Positions 62,658 to 64,000 of a DNA stretch of 64,000 nt are shown piece by piece. A model generated the notes under the pieces. The model was given only the letters and a program-made list of their open reading frames with translations. It had not been told where the DNA came from and ran no database searches. A program made the position numbers and the translations under genes. Each line of letters begins with the position of its first letter. Position 1 is the stretch's first letter. This stretch comes from JAPLST01 sp964397565. Its GTDB lineage: Bacteria; Auribacterota; UBA3054; JAPLST01. The stretch covers positions 1 through 64,000 of the forward strand of contig CAYNJC010000023.1 of the NCBI GenBank assembly GCA_964397565.1. The letters run 5' to 3'.

Positions 62658-63026
62658 CTATACCACTTCGGGCGCCAGCGAGATAATCTTCATACAATTC
62701 TTTTCGCGCAATTCGCGCGCAACCGGCCCAAATATGCGGGTGCCGCGCGGATTTAAATCCTTGTCCACCAAGACAACCGCGTTGCTGTCAAAACGCAGCT
62801 TGCTGCCGTCCGGGCGCATGATCGTGAATCTGGTGCGCACAATCACACCGCGCACCACCTCACCCTTCTTGACCGTGCTGTCCGGCTGCGCCAGCTTGAC
62901 GCTGCACACAATGACATCGCCGATGTGGGCATAGCGCCGGCGCGTGCCGCCCAGCACTTTGATGCACTGCACCCGCTTTGCGCCGGTGTTATCGGCCACA
63001 TCCAATCCTGTCCGCAACTGAATCAT
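62658..63026 (-). CDS. rplN: 50S ribosomal protein L14
   Basis: 122 residues: MIQLRTGLDVADNTGAKRVQCIKVLGGT and IFGPVARELREKNCMKIISLAPEVV. Standard length from ATG 63026; the longer frame upstream is not conserved. Confidence 0.98.
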   Translation of the reverse strand: MIQLRTGLDVADNTGAKRVQCIKVLGGTRRRYAHIGDVIVCSVKLAQPDSTVKKGEVVRGVIVRTRFTIMRPDGSKLRFDSNAVVLVDKDLNPRGTRIFGPVARELREKNCMKIISLAPEVV

Positions 63027-63061
63027 AACATAGTCCTTCGCTTGCTCGTCGCGAGTCGTGG

Positions 63062-63361
63062 TTAGGCGCCGACCGGTTCGACTGGCACGGCCTGCATCGT
63101 CGCGTGCGCGACCACCGCGGCCAGGCGCCAACGCTTGGTCCTGCTTAACGGCCGGCTCTCAACAATTCTGACACTATCTCCTTCATGTGCCGCGCCGTGC
63201 TCGTCATGCACGTGATAGTTCTTGGTACTTTTCATTAACTTGCCGAACTGCGGCTCGGGCGCGCGGCGCTCAACGCGCACAATCAGCGTCTTGGGCGTCT
63301 TGGCGCTGATGACGGTGCCGACCTGCTCTTTGCGTGTGCTGGAGGTGCTGCTCATAGTCAT
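63062..63361 (-). CDS. rpsQ: 30S ribosomal protein S17
   Basis: 99 residues: GTVISAKTPKTLIVRVERRAPEPQFGKLMKSTKNYHVHDE and VRIVESRPLSRTKRWRL. It overlaps rpmC by 4 bp (ATGA). Confidence 0.97.
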   Translation of the reverse strand: MTMSSTSSTRKEQVGTVISAKTPKTLIVRVERRAPEPQFGKLMKSTKNYHVHDEHGAAHEGDSVRIVESRPLSRTKRWRLAAVVAHATMQAVPVEPVGA

Positions 63362-63582
63362 CCTTGCGGCGCGGGCGCAGGCGTGACAATCCCGCGTTTG
63401 CGCTCATTCATTATGGTGAGCACGCGCGCCAATGCGCGGCGCGTCTGCCCCATTTCGTGCATCTTCTCGGGCTTGCCACGCACGGCTTTGTTGCGCAGCT
63501 CGAACAGGGTCTTGCGCAACTGCTGCGCCTCGGCCACCAACAGCTCGGCCTCGACACTGCGTATTTCTCGCGCGGTTCTCAT
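63358..63582 (-). CDS. rpmC: 50S ribosomal protein L29
   Basis: 74 residues, two helices with LLVAEAQQLRKTLFELRNKAVRGKPEKMHEMGQTRRALARVLTIMNERKRG, the L29 pattern. Near the polypeptide exit; a docking site for SRP and trigger factor. Confidence 0.97.
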   Translation of the reverse strand: MRTAREIRSVEAELLVAEAQQLRKTLFELRNKAVRGKPEKMHEMGQTRRALARVLTIMNERKRGIVTPAPAPQG

Positions 63583-63601
63583 GATTGCATCATTCCTTGC
63601 T

Positions 63602-64000
63602 TCATATTACATGCCGAAAGACAAAGCGGGTGTGCACCGGCAGCTTTGCGGCCGCCAGCACCAGTGCGGCCCGCGCCAGCGACTCGGGCACGCCCTCGAG
63701 TTCGAACATGACCCGTCCCGGCTTGATCACCGCCACCCAGCCTTCCGGCGCGCCTTTGCCTTTACCCTGGCGGGTTTCGGCCGGCTTTTTGGTGTAGGGC
63801 TTGTCCGGGAAACAGCGGATCCAGACTTTGCCGCGGCGCTTCATGTGGCGCGTAATCGCCACCCGCGCCGCTTCCAGTTGCACGGCCGTGACCCAGCCGC
63901 GGGTCAAGGCTTGCAGGCCGTATTCGCCAAACGACACATCACTGCCGCCTTTGGCAAAGCCCTTGCGGTTGCCGCGCTGCTGTTTGCGATACTTGACTCG
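63602..64000 (-). CDS. rplP: 50S ribosomal protein L16, N-terminus beyond the window
   Basis: 133 residues of L16: RVKYRKQQRGNRKGFAKGG, GEYGLQALTRGWVTAVQLEAARVAITRHMKRRGKVWIRCFPDKPYTKKPAETRQGKGKG. The first few residues (about MLSP-) lie outside the window. Confidence 0.97.
   Translation of the reverse strand, partial: RVKYRKQQRGNRKGFAKGGSDVSFGEYGLQALTRGWVTAVQLEAARVAITRHMKRRGKVWIRCFPDKPYTKKPAETRQGKGKGAPEGWVAVIKPGRVMFELEGVPESLARAALVLAAAKLPVHTRFVFRHVI

Overview
Organism. The window is about 64 kb of GC-rich DNA with one scaffold gap (100 Ns at 16681-16780). It comes from a diderm bacterium: it carries an MlaE/F/D-type lipid transporter with a lipoprotein partner. Four secreted proteins end in a PEP-CTERM sorting tail (Pro-Glu-Pro, hydrophobic helix, Arg-rich end) and a fifth has a Pro-Glu-Cys variant. 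A radical-SAM sulfatase-maturase-like enzyme and a protein related to anaerobic ribonucleotide reductase suggest an anaerobe. Together with the glycoside hydrolases, this best fits the PVC group (Kiritimatiellota, Verrucomicrobiota or Lentisphaerota). That placement is inference, because no rRNA gene is present.

Layout. 0.3-3.7 kb: a glutamate dehydrogenase-type gene and an NHL-repeat secreted protein. 3.9-13.2 kb (minus strand): purC-ftsH-folP-mlaE-mlaF-mlaD-lipoprotein-nagA-URO-D-like, closely packed. 13.3-16.3 kb (minus): a zinc alcohol dehydrogenase, hisG, a small lipoyl-like protein overlapping hisG, and a glycosyltransferase. 16.4-17.3 kb: a cluster of palindromes with one intact initiator tRNA, a GIY-YIG nuclease gene, and two partial tRNA-plus-terminator copies on either side of the gap. 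17.3-18.8 kb: ftsB-like and eno. 19.0-29.7 kb: a LacI regulator and a divergent alpha-glucan locus (a GH66-beta-helix fusion, a GH31-PA14 enzyme, a GH13 enzyme and two secreted PEP-CTERM or PEC proteins). The locus is driven by a promoter with a tandem array of -35 boxes and a perfect LacI-type operator. 29.8-38.2 kb: DRTGG/ATPase, pyrK, an O-antigen ligase-like protein, DRTGG, PHP, a bifunctional nuclease, a uridine-kinase fusion, ThuA and a radical-SAM protein. 38.5-42.3 kb: a 1113-aa secreted protein with an HELGH motif and a small membrane protein. 42.8-48.0 kb: nrdR, an ATP-cone/ribonucleotide-reductase-like pseudoenzyme, ispD, a PTS EIIA protein and deoB. 48.0-51.2 kb: an orphan transcription unit with no normal gene, a mobile-element-like 129-bp repeat in two copies, and two secreted proteins. 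51.25-51.7 kb: an Rrf2 regulator. 52.0-64.0 kb (minus): the spc and alpha ribosomal operons (L16 to L17, with secY, adk and map) continuing into L21 and L27, closed by a strong terminator.

How the genes work together. The clearest functional unit is the alpha-glucan locus. Secreted GH66 and GH31 enzymes would cut dextran-like polymer outside the cytoplasm, the cytoplasmic GH13 enzyme would finish the oligosaccharides, and the LacI protein would repress until sugar appears. Promoters are unusually uniform: a TTGACA-like -35, a spacer of about 17, and TGC or TGG directly before TATACT/TATAAT. Several genes start only 6-8 nt after the -10 box and are probably translated from leaderless mRNA.
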